In this document: positions 1 to 11,200 of the stretch, piece by piece
Layout: each line of letters begins with the position of its first letter
How positions within the stretch are numbered: the first letter of the stretch is position 1
Assembly: GCA_003952965.2 (NCBI GenBank)
Contig: CM025855.1
Span: 9,706,174 to 9,770,173, forward strand
Origin: Morella rubra
Taxonomy: Eukaryota > Streptophyta > Magnoliopsida > Fagales > Myricaceae
Length of the DNA: 64,000 bases
Direction of reading: 5' to 3'
The notes under the pieces: model-generated
What the model was told of the DNA's origin: nothing
Databases searched by the model: none
The model's input: the letters and a program-made list of their open reading frames with translations, nothing else
Program-made: the position numbers and the translations under genes

Positions 1-180
1 AAGAAACCGGCCGAACCGGACTGAAACCGGATCAGTTTTGGCCAAACAGGTGACAAATAGTCTACCAGAATGGCCGGTTCGGTGAAACTAGTAAACTCCG
101 GTCCGGTCTTGGTTTCACATATTGAAAAACAGGTACCGGATCAGAGTATACTGCTCCAGACCGTTTTGAACTGGTCATTA
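1..180. repeat. hAT subterminal region, left side (CCGG-rich)
   Basis: Dense CCGG, CCGGT and GGTCCGG words on both strands, like the block at 6230-6412. Plant hAT elements carry such short GC-rich subterminal repeats as transposase binding sites. The terminus itself lies before the window start, so the element is cut off here. Confidence 0.6.
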
Positions 181-914
181 AAAAAAAAACCAATATTTGT
201 CACAAATAAACCCTAAAATTTCAGTTTCAACTTTCACGCACAGCTCAGCCCCCCTCCCTCACGCACAGCTCAGCCCCAAAGACATCCATGTATTTCACAT
301 GTAAATGATAACGCCATATCAATATATGTGACTAACACTTGGTAACTTGATAGAACCCATAAGGAATAGACCATAAGAGAACTAGAATTAGATTTAATTC
401 TTGATGTAGGTAAAACAATGGAAGACTATAAGCAAACAAGAATTAGATTTAATTCTTGAGACAAGCATTAGTGCTTTTGCCCGTTCTAATAAACCTGGTT
501 TTTGGGAGAAAGAAACAGATCAATGATAAGACTTGAGAAGGGAACTTGCCTATGATTGCTTATGTTTCTAAACATTCACATAATCCTTTTTTTCGTTCCC
601 TAATGATTATATCTGCAGAGTTGCTTGAAAACGTGCGTCGAAGATTTCCAAATTTTGGAGGCCATATTTCAAAGTTAACTATGGATTTCAATAATTTCCA
701 AATTTTTTTTTCTTCCACGTTTAAATGTTAGAAAAATGAAGTAAATTTTGTTTTTGTTTTTTTTTTTTATTTTTTTGTTTTTACGTATAGGCAATCCAAT
801 CCAATGGTTTATTTGATGGGTTTCTAGCTACTATTGTGCTTGAGAAATTGTGATTTGATTTGTGAATTTTGAATAATATTGAGTATCATGTGATTGTTTG
901 TTCACCTTTGCTAC
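181..914. other. 5' untranslated/intron-like DNA of hAT copy 1
   Basis: AT-rich DNA without a supportable ORF. A long T-rich tract (750-780) followed by an AG at about 790 looks like the end of an intron upstream of the transposase start. Nothing else recognisable. Confidence 0.4.
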
Positions 915-3311
915 ATGGATAATCAATCTGAACCAACCGTAGAGGGTCAGGGAGCACCGTCTATGTCTCTTGTAATTGATTTAGAGTCTGGCCAAGATGT
1001 CCCTAGTCCTACTCCTACCCCTACCAACCAAAGTTGCCCGCCTCCCAAACGTAAAGCATCCATGGTATGGAACACATGACAAAGAAGACAAATTGTGATC
1101 CCTCATACCCCATGTGCTTTTGTAACTATTGTGGGAAGGAGTATCCTTGTGACAGTAACAAAATTGGTACCTCAACCTTAAAAATCATGTATTTAAGTGT
1201 GAGAAAAATTCCTATGAATAAGATAAAAGGTCCAATGGATAAATATCAAACACACTGACTGGTAATGCAGCCACTGAAGGAGAGAGTGACAATATTGGGT
1301 CTAGTTTAATAGCCCATAGGTATAATGCAGCGATATCAAGGCAAAAGCTTGCAGAGATGTGTATTATTGATGAGATGCCATTCAAGGTAGTGGACGATCA
1401 AGGTTTTAAGGCCTTTGTTAAGTCACTTGTACCTAGTTTTCAAATACCTTCTCGCCAAACTGTGCAAAGAAATGTTCTAAAGATTTTTCAAGATGAGAAG
1501 GAAAAAGTGAATGGACTTTTTAATTCATATGCATATAGAATTAGTTTGACTACCGACACATGGACTTCAGTGTAGAACTTAAATTACATGACTCTCACAG
1601 CGCACTTTGTTGATAATGATTGGAAGTTGCACAAAAAGATTATAAACTTCTATTAAGTTCCTAATCACAAAGGGGAAACAATTGGGAAGTATGTGGAGGC
1701 TTGCTTACTTGATTGGGGTATTAAGATAATTTTTTCCGTTACAGTTGACAATGCTTCTTCTAATGATGGTGCTATTCGGTTTCTAAGAAGGTTTTTGAAG
1801 GGAAATTTATTAGAGGGCAAGTATCTTCATATGAGATGTTGTGCGCACATTCTTAACCTTGTTGTTTGTGAGGGGTTAAAGGATTGTGATGAGTCTATTG
1901 TGAAGGTAAGGAATGCAGTGAGGTATGTGAGATCCTCTCCATCAAGGTTGGAGAAGTTTAAGCTTTGTGCTGAGAAAATGAAGATTGATACAAAGAAATT
2001 AGTATCTCTTGATGTGCAAACTAGATGGAATTCAACATATCTCATGTTGGAGACTGCAGAAAGGTTTCAAGAAGCCTTTCTAAGATTAGAGTCTGATGAT
2101 TCTAGGTTTGTTCATGCATGTAGTGTGGGAGATGGACTTGGACCTCCCACGAGGGCGGATTGGGAGAAGATAATGATTTTTGTTATGTTTTTGAAGGTCT
2201 TCTTTGATGCTACTATCAAACTTTCTAGCTCTTTGTATGTCACATCAAATATCTTCTTCCCTGAGCTTTGTCAAATTCAGTCACATTTGATTAGAATGTC
2301 TAAGAATGACAATGCAGTAGTGCGCAACATGGCAATAGAGATGAAGACCAAGTATGATAAGTATTGGGGCAATGTGGAGAAATTGAACATGATGATATTC
2401 ATTGCAAGTGTGCTTGATCCTAGAGGCAAATTGGGTGTGGTAGAGTATTGGTTGAAGAAAATATATACACTGGAGTTGGCGAGTACTTTGATATCATCTA
2501 CAAAGTGTTTGTTAGAGGATTTGTTTGATGAGTATAACATAGTCTATGGAGATTCAAGCATGACACGTCCACAGGTATATTATTTGTAGATCTAATGTAT
2601 TTCTTTTAATTATTTGAATATTATTTGATTTGTATATTATTTGTAGATTTCAATTTATTTCTTTTAATTATTTGAATCTTATTTGATTTCTATACTCTCA
2701 TGACATAGGTTTTAAGTCTCTTCTATCACCTTGTTTTGATTATACTATGGATGATGCCTCTGGCTCTAGTGACGTAGTAGATGTCCCTTATTTTGAGATG
2801 TATGAGCAAGATCATAAAGTTGACCATGTGAAGTCCAAAATTGATGCATATCTAACAGATAGGTGTAAGTCACGTAATACCCCATCCTTTGATATTTTTG
2901 GCTTGGTGGGAGAATAATAAATCCAAATATCCATACTTGCGAGGGTGGCAAGGGATGTGCTGGCTATGCCTGTTTCCACAGTTGCTAGTGAGTCAGCATT
3001 TAGCACGGGGGTCGTGTGCTTGATCCTTTCCGCAGTTCTTTGTCTCCGGTCACAGTTGAGGCTATTGTGTGCTCTCAAAATTGGTTGAAGGATCCAATTA
3101 AATTAGATCTTCGGGAGTCAATGGACGAAGTTGAGGCTTATGAGGTGTTAGAATCAGGTAATTTTATTGTAAAATGTCTCCATGTTGGTTAGTTTTTTAA
3201 TTTTGTAAGTTCTAGTTATTTATGAAGATTTAAACATGTTGTTTTTGTCCTAAATTATTAGGAATAACTTTTAACTCACGAGTGGCTCGGATTGAGATCA
3301 ATGAGGACTAA
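915..3311 (+). pseudogene. hAT transposase (BED finger, RNase H-like core, hATC dimerisation), degenerate
   Basis: Cut-and-paste transposase relic of the Ac/Tam3 (hAT) superfamily. The start at 915 begins MDNQSEP. A proline-rich stretch is followed by a BED zinc finger with CFCNYCGKEYPC around 1115-1155, interrupted by a frameshift and stops near 1200-1260. The core runs 1357-2589, including TTDTWTS, VTVDNASSND and TRWNSTYLML. A probable intron (GT at 2576, AG near 2708) leads to the C-terminal dimerisation region with the conserved STVASESAFSTGGRVLDP around 2970-3015. A final short exon ends at a TAA at 3309-3311. Breaks: the frameshift inside the BED finger, a stop after TWTSV at 1575, another stop near 1655 and one in the C-terminal part. 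Gene order and motifs make the family secure; it is not functional. Confidence 0.85.
2574..2690. repeat. short tandem duplication in the hAT intron
   Basis: Two consecutive copies of an AT-rich unit of about 57 bases, each containing GTATATTATTTGTAGAT and ending in TTATTTGATT. It lies inside the probable last large intron of hAT copy 1. Confidence 0.6.
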
Positions 3312-3785
3312 TTAGATTGATTTCACGATAAGGTTTTATTTCTTTTTTATAATAATGCCCATTATTTTTTCTTAGTTTATTATCTCACATGTATATATAT
3401 ATTTTTTTTTACAGCTTGATGGGAGATGGACAATTGGACACATTGATGATGGATTTCTTTGGATGAGCAAAGTCTTTTGTTGGAATGTATTTTGTAATTG
3501 GATACAACTTATTAACTTTATTTTGTTTTTCTACTATTTTGTTGGCATGTATTAATTATACTTTTAGTTTGTTTATTTGATTATTTGTTGTTTGTTATGG
3601 CTTGTAATAGAGTAGTGTAATTACTAATTAGTTCCAGTAGCATTTCTATTTGATACTTTTATTTTGGACTTTCTTTAAATATATGCTTTAAGATGAATGA
3701 TTTAGTATTCTTGAAAAAAATATGATTTAGAATTCTTTACATAGTAGCCTAGTATTCTTTAAATGTATGATTTAGAATTTTATTT
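3312..3785. other. 3' region of hAT copy 1
   Basis: AT-rich DNA downstream of the transposase stop, with no supportable ORF. It probably holds the 3' UTR and the transition to the opposing copy. Confidence 0.4.
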
Positions 3786-4029
3786 GGTTTGTTCTAGAAG
3801 AAAGGTCATAATTATGGCATAATTTGGTTGAGATGATAGCCCAAAACTTGATGTAAAAAAACACCAAAAAATTGATGTGAAAAAACCCAAAAAATGGTCC
3901 AAAAAAGCCCAAAAAAGCCCAAAAAAAGAACAAAAAACAAGGCCCAAGTCCGCATGAACCGGTCCTTGGCAGGTCCAGTTTCCATTGCAGGACTGGTCCA
4001 GTTCGATTTGGTTGACTTGGAACATCCAA

Positions 4030-5265
4030 CATCAAATATGTGGAGTTCCAACGAGTCGAGACATCAAGGCACAGACTCTTGGAACATTCGATCCTCTCCT
4101 TTTCAACACATTGATTAAACTTGATAAGCCTTGCAGGAGAAGACCGCACATATCTAATTGCATTTCATACAAAATGACTGTGAGAAATAAAGAATTTGTA
4201 ATAAACGAATTATGCATAGTATTAAGAAATGAAAAAAAAAATACATACCTAATTGCATCACGAACCCTTGTAATTGCATCATCATTTATCTTCAACCCAT
4301 CACCAACCACAAGATTCATAATATGCGCTGCACATCTCATGTGAATGTAAAGACCATTCAAGACATTGCTTCGTAGATGCCTCTTCAAGTAACCAATAGC
4401 TGTATCATTTGAAGACGCGTTATCAACTGTGATGGTCATAATCTTGTCAATTCCCCAATCATGTAAACACTCCTCCACTTGTGCCCCAATTGTGTCTCCT
4501 TTGTGATTATCAATCAAACGAAAACTAATCACCTTTTCTGCAATTTCCACCCTTGTCAATCCAATGGGCAGTGACAACCATATAGCTCAAATTCTGAATC
4601 GAAGTCCAAGCATCAGTGGTGAGACAAACTCTACTATCACAAGCCCTAATCATACCTTCAACCATGTTTTTTGATCTTTAAAAATGTCCATACAAGTTTT
4701 AGCAATGGTCATGCGAGATGGGACTTAAAATCTAGGCTCTAACATCTGTATAAACTTCCTAAATTGGGGAGACTCTACAATCCTGAAAGGAAGCTCATCA
4801 ACAATAAGAAATTTGCCAAAGCTTGACGAAGAGCTATAGCATGATTATGGTCAAATTTTTTTGTCAACACCAAATTACTAGGGTTCTCATCACCCTCAAC
4901 TCCCTTCTCATATGCTAAAGTTTTTTGCCTCTTGTCTTGTTTTGGAGGTAGCTGATTGGGTTTTTCTTACATTTAGTAAGATGGTCCAACAAATTCTTCG
5001 TCTCATTCCTATTTCCATCCGCAGCATAATCAACATCACAATAGTTGCAAAATGCCCTAGGACGTGGTGGGTCACCAACATGCTTCTTTGTAAAGAAAGA
5101 CCAAACCATAGATTGATTCTTTCTTTTTGGTTTAGGTGGTTCACTACTTGGTGGGGGAATTTCTGAAACATCTTCCTCCTCAACCATCATATCCTCATCC
5201 TCTAAACTTAATCTCATTGCATCAACACTATTATCCGAACAATTACGAGAACGAGAACGAGACAT
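4030..5265 (-). pseudogene. hAT transposase, second copy, 3'-truncated and degenerate
   Basis: Opposite-strand relative of copy 1. The start at 5265 begins MSRSRSRNC. An acidic stretch and PPKPKRKNQSMVW lead into a BED finger (FCNYCDVDYAADGN). Further on are TTDAWTSIQNLSYM (about 4590-4630), VTVDNASSND, the HMRCAAHIMNLVV block and TRWNSTYLML near 4040. Frames change near 4550 and 4900, and an intron-like interruption sits around 4150-4250. Homology stops abruptly at about 4030, where reading continues into CCGG-type subterminal DNA. The C-terminal half and hATC domain are therefore missing. This looks like a transposition-linked internal deletion joining the middle of the gene to a terminus. 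Confidence 0.8.
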
Positions 5266-5517
5266 AGTGTCTACAAGAAGAAAAAAACAAGTAAGGATCA
5301 TGTGAAATTGTGAATCCACCATATTTAATCAAGACCTTGAACAAACCTAACTAATTCCGAAAATAAATAATATATGCAAACATATGGAACGGCCACAATA
5401 CATCACAAAAGATATCAAACATGAATTGTTAACATTACACAATGAATTCCACTGAACATAGGGAACGAATAGAGTATACTTTGCCCCCAAGTAATTAGCC
5501 TGTCTGTACATAAAAAT

Positions 5518-5867
5518 TTAATATGACCTACGTAGAAATTTAATATGAATTGTTAACATCACCATCTATTAAATGAAAATTAATCAAATAAAAGATATCA
5601 ATCGGGTTACTTCAATACACCACAAATTAACAATCTCGAGCAATCAAATGTAACCTAAACTTTTCACGAATTTGTTAACATATATGAGAAGTTAATATGG
5701 CCTAAGTAGAAATTTAATATGAATTGTTAACATCACCATCTATTAAATGAAAATCAGCCAAATAAAAAATATCAATCGGGTTACTTCAATACACTACAAA
5801 ATAACAATCACTTGCACTCAAATGTAAACTAAACTTTGCACAAATTTGTCAACATATATGAGTTAAT
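5518..5867. repeat. tandem duplication, two units of about 175 bp
   Basis: Unit 1 (5518-5691) and unit 2 (5692-5867) are near-identical AT-rich copies, each containing AATATGAATTGTTAACATCA and later ATCAATCGGGTTACTTCAAT. They lie upstream of the minus-strand hAT gene, inside the element. Confidence 0.85.
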
Positions 5868-5919
5868 ATTCGAATTTCGAAGTGGGTTTTCACAAATCTA
5901 TTAAGGGTTAACATACATG

Positions 5920-6190
5920 GGCGTAGGCAGTGGGCAGCGGCAATGGGCAGCAACAGTGGCGTGGGCAGCAGCAGTGGGTGTGCTGCTCCTGGGGATGGGG
6001 TTGGGGCTGTGGGCGTGGGCGTGACTGAGCTGGCCGTTGGGGAGGGGGCAATCGGGACTCGGGAGGGAGCACGGAGCAGATCTGTTTTTGTTCTTTTTTT
6101 TTTTTTTTAAAAAAAAGTGTGTTGTTTTTTAACTTAACGTGTGGGAGGGGGGGCGGCAGGGGCCCCGGAAGGGGGAAGGCAGCGCCTTCT
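5920..6190. other. GC-rich block inside hAT copy 2
   Basis: G-rich on the plus strand, with repeated GTGGGCAGC and GGGCGTGGGC words, then a T-tract and GGGAGGGGGGGCGG. It contrasts sharply with the AT-rich surroundings. It sits upstream of the minus-strand transposase, where the promoter or leader would be. No ORF can be supported. Confidence 0.5.
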
Positions 6191-6229
6191 TTTGAATCTT
6201 TTCTGTTTTTTTTAAAAAAATATATATAA

Positions 6230-6412
6230 TGCTGTCCAATCCGGTCCGGACTGCATTCTTAAAAATTCTGGACCGGACCGGACCGTATTATCCAGTTTAT
6301 AAAATTCGGTCCAGACAAAACCGGATTTAACTTGTAAAAATGACAAAACCGGTCCAGTCTGGTCCAATTTTGTTGTCCGATCCGGTCTGCTCTCCGGTTC
6401 TAATCACCCCTA
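6230..6412. mobile_element. right terminus of hAT copy 2
   Basis: Dense GGTCCGG/CCGGACC subterminal words end in CTAATCACCCCTA. Its reverse complement, TAGGGGTGATTAG, resembles the 5' TIR of plant hAT elements (TAGGG... or CAGGGGTG...). The element end is placed at about 6412. A flanking 8-bp duplication cannot be tested because the other terminus lies outside the window. Confidence 0.6.
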
Positions 6413-6566
6413 CCAACGACAATGGAGGAAAAAGCTTGTGCTGAGCTACGTGTCGTTAAACCACTAGGTCCAAGTGAAAAAAACAGTGTAGCTTATACAT
6501 ATTTTAATGACTCTTCGCCTCGTCAACGAATGGGATCTCGAAACGCGTCCCCTTCAGTATAGGAGG

Positions 6567-6734
6567 CGTCAGAGGTCATGGCAACGTCAGCTTCACACGT
6601 CAGCAGGGACTTTTTAGCCCGCGGAGGGGAATAATTGCTACTTTCCATATTCTTTTTTCTCATCTATTTCATCGTCTGAAGCCCAGTCTAAACTTTGTAC
6701 ACAGAGTGGTCTGAGGTATTGACTAGGATTGACG
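6567..6734 (+). promoter_or_regulatory. TGACG cluster and W-boxes upstream of RDR1
   Basis: CGTCA (TGACG on the minus strand) occurs at 6567-6571, 6585-6589 and 6598-6602. TTGACT is at 6719-6724 and TTGACG at 6729-6734. TGACG pairs are the core of as-1-type elements bound by TGA bZIP factors, and TTGAC is the WRKY W-box core. Both fit the known salicylate inducibility of RDR1 genes. A role here is inferred from motif and position only. Confidence 0.5.
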
Positions 6735-8208
6735 ACTGGGATTCCTCTCTTCAGCACTCGTCTCTTCTCTGTCTCTCTGTTCTTTGGCGTTCTCCATGAA
6801 CTTTTTGTGGTGAGACTCTGATTCTCATTTCCTCACTTACAATTTTCTTGTGTGTCCTCAATCAGTGATTCGTTTGCTTTAACTTAGTCCTACTTCTGAA
6901 TGAGTAGAGACTTTCGGACTTCGTTTTACGGTTGACTGACGTTACGACGGCAAGTTCCGAGGTTGTTAAGGTTTTTTTTTTTTTTTCCAAGTTAAGTAAC
7001 TGCATCAGTGCGCTATTCTCGGGGTGGTAGCCTTAGGGTCTCCGATCCTGGATGAAGAGTTTTAGCTGTATTGGAGAAGAAATGTGACTGAGATACACCG
7101 GCCTTAAGCCTGCTGAAGGCATCTATCTCCCTTCACTCTTAGTCCTAAACCTCTTTATTTTCCTATAGTTGACACAATTTGTTGAGACTGGGCCATGGAC
7201 TTCTTTATTCTCGGGGTGGTAGCCTTAGGGTCCCCATAAGTGGCCAATGATTTTGGTTGGACTCAACCCATAGTCAATACAACATTCTAGACCTAGATCT
7301 TACAGCTCTAATGCAATAACTTCTTAGCATTTTTGAAATATGATATTTGCTTTTGGAAGTATACATTGCATCCTTTAATCATCTTTTGGCTTGGTACTCA
7401 ATTATAGTTGTTTGGCTTCAATTGGGAGTTCAACTATCTGCTTGTGTGAGATGACTGGTTGTTGATTCAGAACAAATGACAGGACTGGTAAGCGATGTAT
7501 AGGCATGTGTATGTGACAAGCAGTTGATAACAAAAAGCAGGACATACTTAGACATACCTTGTTTGCTCTTGCTCCGTCTAATTGAGGATTAAGCTTCCCT
7601 CAAAGGATTTAAGCTGTTGTATGCTCATGTTCTGGCATGGGCAGACTGTTGTGGATGTGATGATGCCAGTCCATTTATTGCGTCTCTTGCATCCGCAGAG
7701 ACTTTCTTCGGTTTACTTTTTTTTTTCCTAAAACTTGATCTCCTGCTAAGTTACATGATGCAATTTCACTTTCTGAACGATTTGGCATATTTTTTATTTT
7801 TACTTTTTTTTCCACGGCACTAGTTGTTTAGATATGTCCTTCAGCATGTCTCCGTAACTTTTATGAAATATACCTATCCCAAGAGTATGGGTCCAACAAG
7901 ATTACAGAATGGCTGTATTATTTAGCTATAGGAGCTAAAGACTACAATTTGAGAAGTGGAAGTTCAGCTCCAAGCCATTAATGGTGTGTAGAATATCCTG
8001 CAATTCTTCCTTTCTGTAACGTAGTCAATTTTTCGGCAATATCTGTTTTCTAATCATAGCTTCCTCGACTCTCCTGATAGAAGATTGTGATCTGTGGCTT
8101 TTTCCTAGTTTGTGATATATTGCATGTGCTCAAAGGAAAATCTTATGTATATCAAATGACTTGACTTGTTATGGCAGAAAAGAGTACAGGTAAACTCACA
8201 AGGATTGA
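6735..8208 (+). other. RDR1 5' leader, probably with a 5' UTR intron
   Basis: T-rich DNA with no conserved coding sequence. A pyrimidine-rich stretch at 6750-6800 suits a leader start. An acceptor-like TTATGGCAG ends at 8177, about 31 bases before the RDR1 ATG, suggesting a 5' UTR intron ending there. The small ORF at 7617-7823 is not conserved coding. Contains the direct repeat at 7014/7206. Confidence 0.45.
7014..7232 (+). repeat. 27-bp direct repeat pair in the RDR1 leader
   Basis: An identical 27-base word is present at 7014-7040 and 7206-7232, 192 bases apart. Its core is GGGGTGGTAGCCTTAGGGTC. The flanks differ. Confidence 0.85.
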
Positions 8209-11200
8209 ATGGGTAAGACGATTCAGTTGTATGGATTCCCATCTAGTGTGAGTGCAGAAAATGTTAAGGTATTTCTAGAGCAACAAACAGGTGAAGGAAC
8301 TGTTTATGCTATTAAGATTAGGCCGACTAGAAATGGTGGCCAAAGAGCATATGCTATCATTCAATTCACCGCTACCAGACATGCTGAACATATTATCTCC
8401 CTGGCTAATGCACGCCTATGGTATGGGAGCTCTTATCTGAAGGCACGGGAAATGGATCTTGATATTGTAGCAAGGCCAAGAACCTTTCTACATAGTCTGC
8501 AAAACATAACACTGCATTTTGGCTGTCAGATCTCAACAGAAAGATTTCTAAGCCTGTGGAAAACGGTGAATGTTTCAGTGAATTTTGGGACTGGCTTACG
8601 GAAAGTGCAATTTTTTCTGGCCCATAATCATGTGGAATACAAGCTTGAGCTTTATTATGAGAATATTTGGCAGATTGAACTACACCGTCCAAGCGGTCAA
8701 ATTGCAAAGTATCTTTTGATTCAGGTTTCTCATTTCACTTCTCTTTAATCTTAGAAGTACAGGGTTCTCTTTTCCGGATACCAGTAGTAGCTACATTAGA
8801 ATAGTGTGGGTTATTCTTGTATTGCCTATTTTGTTGATTGAAACATTCCCTTATTTTATTCATTGAGTTAACTCCCCGTCTATCTGATTTCTGTGGTGGT
8901 TTACCGAGTTTAAGTAATTTGATAGAATCACAGGAACCTACCCAATGTCTAACTGGAGGATTACACATTTTTTCTCAATGGGCTAATGTTATTCGGGATC
9001 CATGCTCATTGGTGAGAGAGATAATCATAATTCCTCTTTTTCTTCAATAGCCAATGACAATGAACAAATCTTCACTTTTCATGTTCATGGGAAATAACTT
9101 GGTTTTTCTATTAATCTTCTTAACAGAAATTTCAATGAGTTACTTCTTGTAAAGATAGGAAATGATATTTTGTTGTCATTAAATTTGGGAATAGATTATA
9201 GTCTGGAGTTTCCAACCCTTAGCTGAATTTACCAGGACCTTGTTGGGTAAGGTATAAGGCTAAATTTCCTTCTATGTTCTTAATTTCCTTCTTGTTGTTA
9301 GTTCTGCACTACACAACAGTTCCTTACTTCCTTATAGACCTTATCACTCAAGTTCTGATGGATACCTGCAGGATAATATATCCCGTAGTTAGTGACCTTG
9401 TGCAAGGTTTAAATAAAGAAGAGTTACTGTGTCTACGACCTGAAACAATTTGACTTGCATAGATTTTAGATATGTTCTCGGTAATTGCAAAATGCTTGAA
9501 CTTGTCTGCTTGCACTTGCAGGATGACTCAATAAAGATTCTTATTACTTATTATTGTCTTATTTGTTAGTTGTATGGTGCTCCTCGCATTTATGAGAAAG
9601 ACTCGCGCTCATCAGGAGCTGTATATGAAGATCCGTTTCTCAATTTTTTCAAGGATACACCTGATGACCAATGGGTCCGGGCAATTGATTTCACTCCCTC
9701 ATGCTGTATTGGCCAGTCTTCTTCTTTGTGTTTGGAGCTTCCTTATGGTCAGCGACTGCCAAATTTTGCAGAGAACTTTGCTTATTATAAAGAAAGTGAA
9801 GGAAGGTATGTTTTGGAAATTGGTGCTACTTTTGCTTGCAATCTGGATCTAGTTCCTGTTGTTGGCCCTCCTCCAGGCATTGATTTACCTTACGAAATTT
9901 TGTTTAAAATTAATTCGTTGGTTCAGAATGGCTGCCTTGCTGGGCCAACACTTGATGTTAGTTTTTATCGCCTACTTGATCCACGGAAGTTTAACACTGC
10001 CCATATAGAACATGCCTTGGAGAAACTCAACTATTTGAAAGAATGTTGCTATGACCCATCGAGGTGGCTCAGTGAGCAGTATAGAATGTACTTAAGATCA
10101 AGGCATCCTCTGAGATCACCTGCTATTTCCTTAGACTCTGGGTTGGTTTATATGCGAAGGGTTCAGATAACGCCTTCGAGAATCTACTTCTGTGGTCCAG
10201 AAATTAATGTTTCAAATCGTGTCCTGCGCCATTTTACTGATTATTTGGATAATTTTCTTCGAGTGTCATTTGTTGATGAAGAGTTGGATAAATTGTATTC
10301 AACGGATTTATCTCCACGTACGTCTTCTGTGAACGGTGATAGGAGAACTGGAATCTACAAAAGGATTCTTTCTGTCCTTAGAAATGGCATTGATATTGCT
10401 GGTAAGAAATTTGAGACTCTTGCGTTCTCATCAAGTCAGTTACGGGATAATTCAATATGGATGTTTGCTCCAAGAGATGGACTTACTGCTGCGGATATAC
10501 GAGACTGGATGGGCGATTTTCGTCAGATTAAAAACGTGGCAAAATATGCTGCTAGATTGGGTCAATCTTTTGGTTCATCGACTGAGACTCTGAGTGTTGG
10601 TAGGCATGAAATTGAAACTATTCCTGATATAGAGGTTAAACAGGGTGAAGTCAAGTATGTCTTCTCTGATGGGATTGGGAAAATATCTGCGGAGTTTGCT
10701 AAGAAAGTGGCTCTAAAATGTGGCTGTAAATGTTCAAGTCCATCTGCCTTTCAGATCCGTTATGGTGGGTACAAAGGTGTTGTGGCTGTTGATCCAACCT
10801 CATCAAGGAAGTTATCATTGAGGAAGAGCATGTTAAAGTATGAATCAGATAACACAAAGCTAGATGTCTTGGCATTTAGCAAGTTTCAACCTTGCTTTCT
10901 GAATCGCCAGTTGATCACTCTCTTGTCTACTCTTGGTGTCGAGGATTGGGTATTTGAGAATAAACAAAGACAAGCTGTAGAACAACTTGATGCGATACTA
11001 ACAGATCCATTAAAGGCCCAGGAGGCTCTTGATTTGATGTCCCCAGGAGAAAATACGAACATTCTAAAGGAAATGCTCCTATGTGGTTATAAGCCTAATG
11101 CTGAACCATTTCTTTCTATGATGCTGCAGACATTCCGGGCATCAAAATTGTTGGAGTTGAAGATTAAGACAAGGATCTTTATTCCAGATGGAAGAGCAAT

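Noticed and set aside
7617..7823. 68-residue ORF upstream of RDR1
   Set aside because: No conserved motif, lies in T-rich leader/intron-like DNA, and its C-terminal part is a poly-T artefact.
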